From assembly GCA_018648445.1 (NCBI GenBank), contig JABGRG010000022.1, positions 1-44,714 on the forward strand: a stretch of 44,714 nt of DNA, read 5' to 3'. This DNA is from Rhodospirillales bacterium (GTDB lineage: Bacteria > Pseudomonadota > Alphaproteobacteria > Rhodospirillales_A > JACZKS01). The notes beneath the pieces were generated by a model, which saw only the letters and a list, made by a program, of their open reading frames with translations, did no database searches and was not told the origin of the DNA. Shown piece by piece: positions 1 through 7,819 of this stretch. The position numbers were made by a program, and so were the translations under genes. Within the stretch, counting starts at the first letter, position 1; the number at the start of each line of letters is the position of its first letter.

Positions 1-288
1 GACTATATCCGTGACATGGAGACCTTCTACATGGCGATGGATACGTGGAATGGCCTTTCCGGTGCGGATCGCGCCATGCTGAAGAAGGCCGCCAACATCG
101 CCGGTGATTATGAAACCAAGAAGCTTGGCGAGGTGATGGCGGGCGTATACGACAAGCTCGGCAAAAAGCTGACTGTCATCCAGCCTGATTTGGCCAGCAT
201 TCGCAAAGCGTTGTCGGGTGCCTTCGACGAATTCGAAGGGAAAAAATGGCCGAAGGGCCTGATCGCCAAAATCTCGGCTGTGAAGTAA
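1..288 (+). CDS. TRAP transporter solute-binding protein DctP family, C-terminal end (partial)
   Basis: Reading frame is open from the first base of the window to a TAA at 286-288, giving about 95 C-terminal residues (start DYIRDMETFYMAMDTWNGL...). The helical, Lys-rich tail and the position directly ahead of DctM and DctQ subunits identify it as the end of the periplasmic binding protein of a TRAP transporter. The N-terminal signal peptide and the ligand-binding Arg region lie upstream of the window, so the ligand cannot be read from it. The downstream nagB/nagA genes suggest an amino sugar or a conjugate of one. Identification rests on tail appearance and context. Confidence 0.72.
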   Translation, partial: DYIRDMETFYMAMDTWNGLSGADRAMLKKAANIAGDYETKKLGEVMAGVYDKLGKKLTVIQPDLASIRKALSGAFDEFEGKKWPKGLIAKISAVK

Positions 289-300
289 TCTGAATACATA

Positions 301-335
301 GGAGACACGGGACGGAGTGTTCGTTTCGTGTCTCC
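301..335 (+). promoter_or_regulatory. Intergenic stem-loop between dctP and dctM
   Basis: A perfect 9-bp inverted repeat (GGAGACACG at 301-309, CGTGTCTCC at 327-335) encloses a 17-nt loop in the 85-nt gap after the binding-protein gene. There is no T-run, so it is not a classical terminator. Hairpins at this place in transport operons often protect the upstream mRNA so that the binding protein is made in excess of the membrane subunits; that role is inferred here. Confidence 0.5.
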
Positions 336-373
336 GAATTTCTCCAATTTGTTCAACCACCCGGAAGCGTAGA

Positions 374-1654
374 ATGGTCGCCTTACTGTTCGTTATACTG
401 TTTGCGCTCGTTGCCATTGGAATGAACATCTGGTTGGCGATGGGCGTCAGCGGCGTGCTCTACATCCTTATCCAGGGTGAGATGTCCTTGCGCATGGTCG
501 CTTCAACCATGGTTGGCGGCGTTGACTCAACCACATTGGTCGCAATTCCGTTCTTCATCCTGGCCGGCGATTTGATGAACCGTTCGGGCATCACCATGAA
601 GTTGACCCAATTGACGGACTATTTTATCGGTCGGGCCAAGGGCGGGCTGGCCTACGTGGCGGTGGTCGTCAACGTCATCGTTGCCGGCGTCTCCGGGTCT
701 GCGGTCGCGGATGCCAGCGCGGTATCGTCGGTTGTCATTCCGACCATGTTGAAACGTGGGTATGATCGGGCATTCGCGGCCTCGATAAACGGCGCCGCTG
801 CCGTAATCGGGCCGATCATCCCGCCAAGCATTCCGATGATTTTCATCGGTGTAATCAGTGGTATTTCAATCGGAAAACTGTTTCTTGGTGGTGTGGTGCC
901 GGGCCTTATGATGGGCGCCATGTTAGTCGTAACCATTTTCGTGCTCAGCCGTCGACGAAATTACCCGACCGTTGAAACGAAAATGGATCTGGCGACCTTG
1001 AAGCGGCTCATCCGTGATTCATTCTTCGCCTTAATGGCGCCGGTGATAATTCTCGGCGGAGTTGTGTTCGGTGTGGTCACGTTGGTTGAGGTATCGGTTC
1101 TGGCGGTCCTCTACATCCTCGTCATTTCCGTGTTTGTCTACCGGAGCATCCACATCTCCGATTTGCCCGGGATTTTCATGCATTCTGCCGTCTTTTCTGC
1201 CGCCATTATGATCATTTTTGCGGTAGTTGGGCTCTATCAGTACATCGTCGCCTATGAGCAACTCGGTGAGCAACTAGGGCAACTGATTCCGGCCCTTCAA
1301 TTGTCGAAGGTATCATTCCTGCTGCTCGTCAACATCTTCTTCCTCGTCATGGGCTGCATTCTTGATGCGGTGCCTGTGATGCTAATCTTCTTTCCTGTCC
1401 TTTTGCCGACCGCCATCGAACTTGGTGTGGACCCCACGCATTTTGGGGTCATCGTTGTCCTTAACCTGATGATCGGATTGTTGACGCCACCCATCGGCGT
1501 TCTGCTGTTTCTGGAATGCAAGATCGCCGAAATCGGATTTGCGGAATTGATCCGCGAAGTCTGGCCGTTCGTTTTAGCGCTGTTGGTGGTCCTCGTGCTG
1601 TGCACCTACATACCGGGCTTGGTGATGTGGCTGCCGAATTTGGTCTTGGGCTAG
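374..1654 (+). CDS. TRAP transporter large permease subunit (DctM family)
   Basis: The 426-residue protein is almost wholly hydrophobic, with about 12 predicted membrane segments, and matches the usual DctM length. Characteristic stretches are the segment with VAIPFFILAGDLMNRSGIT (about residues 60-78), the GAAAVIGPIIPPSIPMI region (about 140-160) and LLTPPIGVLLFLECKIA near the C-terminus. It forms the ion-coupled translocation channel in the inner membrane. ATG at 374 is chosen over the upstream GTG at 317 because the latter adds a non-hydrophobic leader through the intergenic hairpin; GGAAG lies just upstream of 374. The order here is binding protein, large subunit, small subunit, which differs from the common P-Q-M order. 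Confidence 0.93.
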   Translation: MVALLFVILFALVAIGMNIWLAMGVSGVLYILIQGEMSLRMVASTMVGGVDSTTLVAIPFFILAGDLMNRSGITMKLTQLTDYFIGRAKGGLAYVAVVVNVIVAGVSGSAVADASAVSSVVIPTMLKRGYDRAFAASINGAAAVIGPIIPPSIPMIFIGVISGISIGKLFLGGVVPGLMMGAMLVVTIFVLSRRRNYPTVETKMDLATLKRLIRDSFFALMAPVIILGGVVFGVVTLVEVSVLAVLYILVISVFVYRSIHISDLPGIFMHSAVFSAAIMIIFAVVGLYQYIVAYEQLGEQLGQLIPALQLSKVSFLLLVNIFFLVMGCILDAVPVMLIFFPVLLPTAIELGVDPTHFGVIVVLNLMIGLLTPPIGVLLFLECKIAEIGFAELIREVWPFVLALLVVLVLCTYIPGLVMWLPNLVLG

Positions 1655-1665
1655 GGAGGAAGGCG

Positions 1666-2172
1666 ATGAAAGCGTTAAAAACGGTTATCGCGAACTTGAT
1701 GCCGGTTGTGAGATGGATAACGGCAGGGCTTTTCATCGGCGTGTTCGGTCTCAATGTGGTCCAGATAACGCTTCGCTATCTGGTTGGAACCACCTGGCTG
1801 TGGGTGCCGGACCTTCTGAGGCTAATGTTCGTTTGGATGGTTTTCCTCGGCGCATCAGTGCTCTACGCAATGAACGGACATTTGGCTGTGGATTTCCTGG
1901 TAACGCGTTTGTCACCGCGCCGGCGCCAAATCGCCGCGATCGTAGTAGAGGCTGCGGCTATCACATTTTTTACTATTCTGTTCTTCAAGGGCATTGAAAT
2001 CGCCGAGAAACGCATGCGGGTGCCGTTCGATACCTGGGATGTTCCCACTGGCTACGCCTACGCGGCGATTTCCGTTGCCGCCGTTTTGATGCTGCTGATC
2101 GGCATCGATCGTTTGGCAGACCAGATAAGAACCGTAATCCGAGGGGAGACCGAGAATGTCGAAGGAAACTGA
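1666..2172 (+). CDS. TRAP transporter small permease subunit (DctQ family)
   Basis: A 168-residue protein with four hydrophobic segments, as in DctQ. It contains the typical LRYLVGTTWLWVPDLLRLMFVWMV-type second helix region and an AVDFLV motif. It pairs with the large subunit to make the membrane part of the TRAP transporter. The ATG at 1666 sits 8 nt after a strong GGGAGGAAGG ribosome-binding site and 12 nt after the dctM stop; the longer open frame from 1516 overlaps dctM and is rejected. Its 3' end overlaps the SIS-domain gene by 17 nt, implying one operon. Confidence 0.92.
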   Translation: MKALKTVIANLMPVVRWITAGLFIGVFGLNVVQITLRYLVGTTWLWVPDLLRLMFVWMVFLGASVLYAMNGHLAVDFLVTRLSPRRRQIAAIVVEAAAITFFTILFFKGIEIAEKRMRVPFDTWDVPTGYAYAAISVAAVLMLLIGIDRLADQIRTVIRGETENVEGN

Positions 2173-2917
2173 AGCCTACCGCGCAGCAATCGTCGGCTTG
2201 CTTGACGAAATTCACGAGGGCGTGCCCGCAATCGAGGCCGCGGCGGCTGTGATGGCGAAAGCGATCATGGACGACAAACTTATCCACGTCATCGGCCCTG
2301 GCGGACATTCCAATATGGGCGTCGAGGAGTTGCTATGGCGGGCTGGCGGACTTGCACCAATCAACGCCATTCTCGATCCCGGAACCAATCTGATTCACGG
2401 AGCCAAACGCTCAAACGTCATTGAGCGCACGCCGGGTTACGCGGCGCGAGTGCTCGACGCCTACAGGGTCGGGCGCACGCCGGGAGAGGTCATTATCATC
2501 GTCAACGCGTACGGCGTTAACTCGATGTGCCTTGACACGGTCATGGACGCGAAGGCCCGCGGCATGACCACTATTGCAGTGACATCGCGTTCTTTCGCCG
2601 ATTCACTCCCGACCGACCATCCGGCCCGCCATCCGTCCAAGAAAAATCTCTATCGGGAAGTCGATCACTTCCTGGATTGCCGGCTGCCGCTCGGGGACGC
2701 GGTGGTCGAGGTCGAGGGTTGCGACCAGAATACCGGTCCGACATCGACCTTCTGCAACGCGTTCGTGTTGAATTTACTGGTGATCGAAACCATCAAGGCA
2801 ATCGTCGCGTTGGGCGGCACACCACCGGTTTGGCGTAGCGCCAATCTTCCGGGTGGGGACGCTGCCAATCAGGCGCTTGAGGAAAAATTCATCCCGCGTG
2901 TGCGCCACCTCGGATAG
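2156..2917 (+). CDS. SIS-domain sugar isomerase-like protein (UPF0309 type)
   Basis: 253 residues with the phosphosugar-binding SIS fold: HVIGPGGHSNMGVEELLWRAGG early, an ERTPGY segment in the middle, KARGMTTIAVTS, then GPTSTFCNAFVLNLL and PPVWRSANLPGGDAANQ near the end. These match the UPF0309/'sugar isomerase domain' family, whose enzymatic role is not settled. The usual SNSGRN phosphosugar-binding loop reads VNAYGVNS here, so the second Ser is replaced. The gene overlaps dctQ and is followed 13 nt later by nagB, so it probably handles an amino-sugar phosphate or its precursor. The family is clear; the function is inferred from context only. Confidence 0.85.
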   Translation: MSKETEAYRAAIVGLLDEIHEGVPAIEAAAAVMAKAIMDDKLIHVIGPGGHSNMGVEELLWRAGGLAPINAILDPGTNLIHGAKRSNVIERTPGYAARVLDAYRVGRTPGEVIIIVNAYGVNSMCLDTVMDAKARGMTTIAVTSRSFADSLPTDHPARHPSKKNLYREVDHFLDCRLPLGDAVVEVEGCDQNTGPTSTFCNAFVLNLLVIETIKAIVALGGTPPVWRSANLPGGDAANQALEEKFIPRVRHLG

Positions 2918-2930
2918 ATCGGAGAGACTG

Positions 2931-3677
2931 ATGCAGGTCGAAGTCTTTGATCATACGAAGCAGATGGCCGCCGCCGCCGCGCACGCCGGGGCGGAAGCCC
3001 TGCGAACAGTAATCCAGCGGGACGGTAAGGCAGCGGTCGTGTTCGCGAGCGCCGCGAGCCAGATCGAGATTCTGGACGCCCTGCTTGACGCCGAGGGAAT
3101 CGACTGGTCGAAGGTGACGGCTTTTCATCTTGACGAATACGTCGGACTTCCGGCCGAACACCCCGCCTCGTTCCGGAAATTTCTGAGGGACCGTGTACTG
3201 GCGCGCCTACCCGAATTGGCCGAATTCCATTTCATTGAGGGCGACGCTCCGGACGTCGACACCGAGGCACGGCGGGTCGGCAAAATTATCCAAGGGGTTT
3301 CCGTTGCCGTCGGATTTATCGGTATCGGCGAAAACGGCCATCTCGCTTTCAACGATCCGCCGGCCGACTTCGACACCGACGAGCCGTTTCTGATCGTCAA
3401 ACTTGACGAGGCGTGTCGCCGCCAGCAGATTGGCGAGGGCTGGTTTCCGACGCTGGAGGACGTGCCGGAAAGCGCCATCTCCATGAGCATCCGTCGCATT
3501 CTTAAGTGCCGGACCCTCATTATTACCGTTCCGGACGCACGCAAGGCTCAGGCCGTGCGTCGCGCGGTCGAGGGGGCAGTTGGTCCGATGTGCCCCGCGT
3601 CGATCCTGCAAAACCATGCCGATGCCCGCTTGTTTCTCGACGAAGGATCGGCTTCGCTTCTGGGGCTGTGCGAGTGA
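2931..3677 (+). CDS. nagB: Glucosamine-6-phosphate deaminase (NagB-like)
   Basis: 248 residues. The sequence FHLDEYVGLPAEHPASFRKFL (as FHLDEYVGL then EHPASF) and GIGENGHLAFNDPPADF are the active-site stretches of the NagB/6-phosphogluconolactonase superfamily. The Asp of DEYVG and the His of NGH are present. Family enzymes convert glucosamine 6-phosphate to fructose 6-phosphate plus ammonia. The GENGH...ND variant differs from E. coli NagB (GNDGH...NE) but is a known-looking subfamily pattern. ATG 2931 follows GGAGAGACTG; the upstream frame from 2853 overlaps the SIS gene and is rejected. nagA begins 6 nt after the stop. Confidence 0.88.
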   Translation: MQVEVFDHTKQMAAAAAHAGAEALRTVIQRDGKAAVVFASAASQIEILDALLDAEGIDWSKVTAFHLDEYVGLPAEHPASFRKFLRDRVLARLPELAEFHFIEGDAPDVDTEARRVGKIIQGVSVAVGFIGIGENGHLAFNDPPADFDTDEPFLIVKLDEACRRQQIGEGWFPTLEDVPESAISMSIRRILKCRTLIITVPDARKAQAVRRAVEGAVGPMCPASILQNHADARLFLDEGSASLLGLCE

Positions 3678-3683
3678 ACGGGA

Positions 3684-4832
3684 ATGGCAACGCTAAACAA
3701 ATCCGAGGCAGGTAAATTCGCCGTTTCCGGTCCGGGCGAGGCACATGGCTACGACGTCGGGGCAGACGGACGAATTCACGGGATTCATTCGACGTCGCCG
3801 AAAGAAGATGACCAGACAACCCTCGGACTCGTCGACGTCCAGGTGAATGGGTTCGCGGGGGTCGATTTCAATTCCGATGGCCTGACTGCCGAAGAACTCG
3901 ATTGCGCTTTGACTGCAATGCTTGCCACCGGGGTCACGCGCTGTCTTCCAACCATCATCACCGCCGCGCCAGACCGCCTTCGCGCCAGACTTGTTGCGCT
4001 CGACACGGCAGTTCGCGAAAGCCGACTGGGTCCGTGGATGGTTGACGGAATTCACCTTGAAGGGCCTTTCCTTTCGCCGGAGGACGGATACGCGGGTTGC
4101 CACCCGACGGAGGCCATGCGACCCCCGAGCCTGGAGGTTTTCGACAAATTGACGGCAAATTTGGCCGCGCCGGTTCGGCTGATTACCGTTGCCCCAGAAC
4201 TGGACGGTGCGATCCCCTTCATCGAGGCCCTAAGCCGTCGTGGCACAGTGGTCGCGTTAGGGCACAGCAGCGCAACCCACGACGTCGTCAAGCACGCCGC
4301 AGATGCCGGGGCGCGAATGTCGACACACCTGGGAAACGCAATCTCCCACCTGTTGGAAAAAAACAACAATACGCTCTTCGCCCAGCTTGGCGAAGACCGA
4401 CTTGCGGCGGGTTTTATCGCGGACGGTGCTCACATTCCCCCTTACATGCTGCAGTCCTGGATCCGCGCCAAGGAACCGCGTCGAACCGTACTTGTCACCG
4501 ATGCCACCGCCGCCGCCGCCGCGGAACCGGGGATGTATACCCTGGGCGATCTTGGTATCGAGCGTGGCGATGACGGTGTCGTGCGGGAACCCGGTTCTCC
4601 CTATCTGGCCGGATCATCGGCGACACTGGACGGATGTATACGGAATGTCATGCGGTGGTTCGGTTATGACTTTGCTGCCGCCTTCGCGATGGCCAGAAAC
4701 CACCCATTGTCGATTCTGAATCTTCCCACAGCACCCGCCGTTGGCGATGCTGCGGAGTTCGTGCGGTGGAGTCGGGAAGGCGATGAATGGCGCGTCATCG
4801 CATCCCGGATCGGTCCGTGGCAGGTTGGTTAG
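3684..4832 (+). CDS. nagA: N-acetylglucosamine-6-phosphate deacetylase
   Basis: 382 residues, normal NagA length. Amidohydrolase signatures are in order: GLVDVQVNGFAGVDFN near residue 50, HLEGPFLSPEDGYAGCHP near 118 (metal-binding Glu), GHSSATHD near 193, STHLGNAISHL near 210 and the catalytic Asp in LVTDATAAAAA near 270. The enzyme removes acetate from GlcNAc-6-P, feeding NagB. No sugar kinase is in view, although TRAP transporters deliver unphosphorylated substrate; a kinase would have to lie upstream of the window. This is the last gene of the operon, and the 195 nt to the next (convergent) gene hold no convincing terminator. Confidence 0.93.
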   Translation: MATLNKSEAGKFAVSGPGEAHGYDVGADGRIHGIHSTSPKEDDQTTLGLVDVQVNGFAGVDFNSDGLTAEELDCALTAMLATGVTRCLPTIITAAPDRLRARLVALDTAVRESRLGPWMVDGIHLEGPFLSPEDGYAGCHPTEAMRPPSLEVFDKLTANLAAPVRLITVAPELDGAIPFIEALSRRGTVVALGHSSATHDVVKHAADAGARMSTHLGNAISHLLEKNNNTLFAQLGEDRLAAGFIADGAHIPPYMLQSWIRAKEPRRTVLVTDATAAAAAEPGMYTLGDLGIERGDDGVVREPGSPYLAGSSATLDGCIRNVMRWFGYDFAAAFAMARNHPLSILNLPTAPAVGDAAEFVRWSREGDEWRVIASRIGPWQVG

Positions 4833-5027
4833 CTAAGTCTCAGTCCCCGGCGTTTAGTGATCTCGGTGCGGCCACGATTTGGTCGGGCCCGTAACGCATT
4901 CTTCGATTATCGCGCGCGAGAGATATGTCCGCTCCGGGTCAAAACCGGCCCATCGTGGGGGGGAAATGAGCGATTTACGCCAACAAGCGGAAGTCGGAAC
5001 AAGCCGCTTCGTTTAAGGTCCTATGAT

Positions 5028-6377
5028 CTAATCTTCGGCGGGCAGGGTTTGAACGTAGGCGAGGATGTCGGCCAGAACTTGCGGGGCCAATGATCGAAGC
5101 GCTGGCATTTTTTCGTCCGGGTGGCCGTTAAGGATCTTGTGCAGCGCTTCCCAGGGATTGTTCTGCGCGGTCCGGCCCAGGGGTGGCGAGGTGGCGACCT
5201 TGCGGCCGTCGGTTCCGTGGCATCCGGCGCAGATGGTATGGAAATAGGCGGCCCGTTTTTGGGGATCGCCTTTCGCTTTGGCCGTTCCGCGATCGATAAA
5301 ATCATCCATATCGACCTGGCCGCGGGTCACGAAATTGGCAAGGTCCTGAAAATCCAGGATGTCCAGCCACCGGGCGTATCGGTGGTTGTTGTCCTTCAGA
5401 ACGGCGGCTATGCGGTCCGGATCGGCGCGATCGAATTCGCGAATTCCACTGATCCCGGTTTTGTGCTTTCCCGTGCCGTAAGCGCCGTCTTTTCCTTTGT
5501 AGTCCCAGCCGTGGCACTCCTTGCAACGCCAATTGGTTTTGGGTTCGCGGGCAAAGGTTGCGCCGGAAGGGTAGGCGCGATGCCGCGTTTGCGGGGGCGG
5601 GCCGCCGATTGCGTTGATCCAGTTGTCGTAAAGCCGTCCGCCGCGAACGACCGACGCCAGAACGTTGTTGCTGGGCAACGCCTGGGCGTAAGCCAGAATA
5701 TCGACCAGAACCGGAATTCCCAGAACCCGCAAGGCCGGCATTTTTTCGTTGGGATGGCCGTTGAGGATGTTGTGAAGGGCTTCCCAAGGATTGTCCCGCA
5801 CCGCCTGACCCAGTGGCGGCATGTCGCGCACCTTCAGCCCGTCGTGTCCGTGGCAGTTGGCGCAGATGGTTTGAAATTCGGCGACGCGGGCAGTCTTGTC
5901 GCCTTTAACGACGCCGGTGCCCTGTTCGATGCTCAGGTCCATCTCCACCTGACCGAGGGAAACGAAGGTGGCGATATCCGCCAAATCGGTAGCCGCCATC
6001 AGGTCTCCGTATTGGTGGTTCCGGTCCTTCAATATGGCGGTTATGGTTCCGATAGGCGTTTCCGCCATTCCCCGGATGCCCTTGATGCCGGTGAAATGGC
6101 TTCCGCTGCCGTAGACGCCGTCACGACCCTTGTAGTCCCAGCCGTGACATTCCTTGCAGCGCCAAGTCGCGGCAGCGTCGTTGGCCTGGGGGCCGGCTTC
6201 GGGATAGGCCGGGTGGCGTTTTTCAGGCGCGGGCTCGCGGGTTTCCTCGAACCATTTATCATAGAGCCGCCCACCCCGAACGATGGACGCCCAGGTGTCC
6301 GGATCAACCTGAGCCTCAGCGTGTCCGCTCCACAGGATCGAAAGCGCCGCTGCGGTGCAATAAAACCATTTCGGCAT
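5028..6377 (-). CDS. Secreted tetraheme cytochrome c made of two diheme repeats
   Basis: 449 residues with a Sec signal peptide (MPKWFYCTAAALSILWSGHAEA, cleavage likely after AEA). Four CXXCH heme c sites occur: CKECH at 74-78, CANCH at 172-176, CKECH at 285-289 and CAGCH at 383-387. Residues about 24-236 and 237-449 are tandem copies: each has VVRGGRLYD-like, KECHGWDYKG, GHP.EKMPALR and DILAYAQ/VQTLP stretches in the same order with an offset of 211. This points to an internal duplication of a diheme c4/c5-like periplasmic electron carrier. ATG 6377 follows GAGAGG at proper spacing, whereas the longer frame to 6455 would bury the signal peptide. Redox partner unknown. The gene stands alone, divergent from pgk. 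Confidence 0.87.
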   Translation of the reverse strand: MPKWFYCTAAALSILWSGHAEAQVDPDTWASIVRGGRLYDKWFEETREPAPEKRHPAYPEAGPQANDAAATWRCKECHGWDYKGRDGVYGSGSHFTGIKGIRGMAETPIGTITAILKDRNHQYGDLMAATDLADIATFVSLGQVEMDLSIEQGTGVVKGDKTARVAEFQTICANCHGHDGLKVRDMPPLGQAVRDNPWEALHNILNGHPNEKMPALRVLGIPVLVDILAYAQALPSNNVLASVVRGGRLYDNWINAIGGPPPQTRHRAYPSGATFAREPKTNWRCKECHGWDYKGKDGAYGTGKHKTGISGIREFDRADPDRIAAVLKDNNHRYARWLDILDFQDLANFVTRGQVDMDDFIDRGTAKAKGDPQKRAAYFHTICAGCHGTDGRKVATSPPLGRTAQNNPWEALHKILNGHPDEKMPALRSLAPQVLADILAYVQTLPAED

Positions 6378-6565
6378 TAGGCGAATCCTCTCGAAACCGC
6401 ACAATCCGGTAATTGAGAGTACGCCATGGAACATGAACCGGCCATGAACGCACAATCGGTGGTATCTCTCAAACTTCGCTTGCCTTTTGGCTCGCTAATT
6501 CGCATAAATCTGCGGGTCGGGATACCCTGCGCGGTGATCCCCTGAACAGACGGAAATATTGCAAA

Positions 6566-7762
6566 ATGAATAAATTTAAAACGCTTGATGGCTTTGACGT
6601 GTCCGGAAAACGGGTGTTGGTCCGAGCCGATCTGAACGTCCCCATGAAGGACGGCGTCGTTACCAATACGACCCGCATCGACCGCACGGTTCCGACGCTA
6701 AAGGAATTGGCAGATCAGGGTGCGCGGGTGATCGTCGTGACCCACCTGGGACGCCCCAAAGGAGAGGTCAAGCCCGAGTTTTCGCTTAAACCCGTGGCTA
6801 CGGCCTTGGGGCGCGCGCTCGGCAAACCCGTTGAATTCGCCTCCGATTGCATTGGCGACGATGCCGCCCGGGTGATCGGCGCCATGGTCGACGGCGATGT
6901 GGTCATGCTCGAAAACCTTCGCTTCCATGCCGAGGAAACGAATAACGATCCGGCCTTCGCCGCTAAACTGGCCGGACTTGCCGACGCCTATGTCACGGAC
7001 GCGTTTTCGTGCTCGCACCGGGCGCACGCCTCGACCGAGGCCGTGGCCAAGCTGCTTCCGGCCGCCGCGGGCCGCTTGATGCAGGCTGAGCTGGAAGCCC
7101 TGTCATCGGCTTTGGATGCGCCCAAGCACCCGGTCGCCGCCGTCGTCGGCGGGGCCAAGATTTCAACCAAGCTGGAAGTGCTGGGCAATCTCGCCAAGAA
7201 GGTCGATCTTCTGATTATCGGCGGCGGCATGGCCAACACGTTCCTTAACGCCAAGGGGGTCAAGGTCGGCAAGTCGTTGTGCGAACACGACATGGCCGAT
7301 GACGCCCGCGCCATCATGGCTGCCGCTGACGAAGCGGGCTGCGATATCGTTCTGCCCACCGACGCCGTGGTCGCCGAAGAATTTGCCGAAGGGGCCGCGT
7401 CGCAAACCGTGGCCATCGGCGACGTGCCGGAAGGGTCCATGATCCTCGACATCGGTCCCGATTCCATCACCGAACTCAAAAGCCTTTTCAAAGGCTGCGA
7501 GACGGTTCTGTGGAACGGCCCTATGGGCGCTTTTGAAATCGCCCCGTTTGACGTAGGCACGAATGCAGCGGCCCAATACGCCGCCCAGCGCACAAAGGAA
7601 GGCAAGCTGCTGTCCGTGGCCGGCGGCGGCGATACGGTGGCGGCCCTTCAAAAGGCCGGCGCAGCTGACGATTTCAGCTACATCTCGACCGCAGGCGGTG
7701 CCTTTCTGGAATGGCTGGAAGGCAAGGAACTTCCGGGCGTTGCCGTATTGCGGGCGGACTAA
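6566..7762 (+). CDS. pgk: Phosphoglycerate kinase
   Basis: 398 residues, normal length. Landmarks are [14 protein letters not shown] near the N-terminus, HLGRPKG near 60, SCSHRAHAS near 150, GGAKISTKL near 190, [10 protein letters not shown] near 315 and [11 protein letters not shown] near 350. It transfers phosphate between 1,3-bisphosphoglycerate and ADP in glycolysis/gluconeogenesis. It stands alone, without gap or fba nearby, divergent from the cytochrome and convergent with the chemoreceptor gene. Confidence 0.98.
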   Translation: MNKFKTLDGFDVSGKRVLVRADLNVPMKDGVVTNTTRIDRTVPTLKELADQGARVIVVTHLGRPKGEVKPEFSLKPVATALGRALGKPVEFASDCIGDDAARVIGAMVDGDVVMLENLRFHAEETNNDPAFAAKLAGLADAYVTDAFSCSHRAHASTEAVAKLLPAAAGRLMQAELEALSSALDAPKHPVAAVVGGAKISTKLEVLGNLAKKVDLLIIGGGMANTFLNAKGVKVGKSLCEHDMADDARAIMAAADEAGCDIVLPTDAVVAEEFAEGAASQTVAIGDVPEGSMILDIGPDSITELKSLFKGCETVLWNGPMGAFEIAPFDVGTNAAAQYAAQRTKEGKLLSVAGGGDTVAALQKAGAADDFSYISTAGGAFLEWLEGKELPGVAVLRAD

Positions 7763-7781
7763 CCGAGCCAGGTTCCGCTCC

Positions 7782-7819
7782 CGCGCAAATCCGCCGCTGG
7801 TTATTGGCGGATTTGCGCG
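7782..7819. terminator. Stem-loop between convergent pgk and chemoreceptor genes
   Basis: A perfect 14-bp inverted repeat (7782-7795 and 7806-7819; arm CGCGCAAATCCGCC) with a 10-nt loop sits between the pgk stop and the end of the convergent receptor gene. The right arm lies inside the last codons of the receptor gene, and its stop codon (7801-7803) is in the loop. No T-run follows on either strand, so it may end transcription bidirectionally or block 3' exonuclease rather than act as a classical terminator. Confidence 0.6.

Noticed and set aside
4985..5009. AAGCGG...CCGCTT hairpin between nagA and the cytochrome gene
   Set aside because: Only a 6-bp stem with a 13-nt loop and no T-run; too weak to call a terminator.
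5121..6380. A 419-codon open frame on the + strand antisense to the cytochrome gene
   Set aside because: The opposite strand has a signal peptide, four CXXCH motifs and a perfect duplication pattern; the antisense frame shows no domain and is a shadow of GC-rich codon use.
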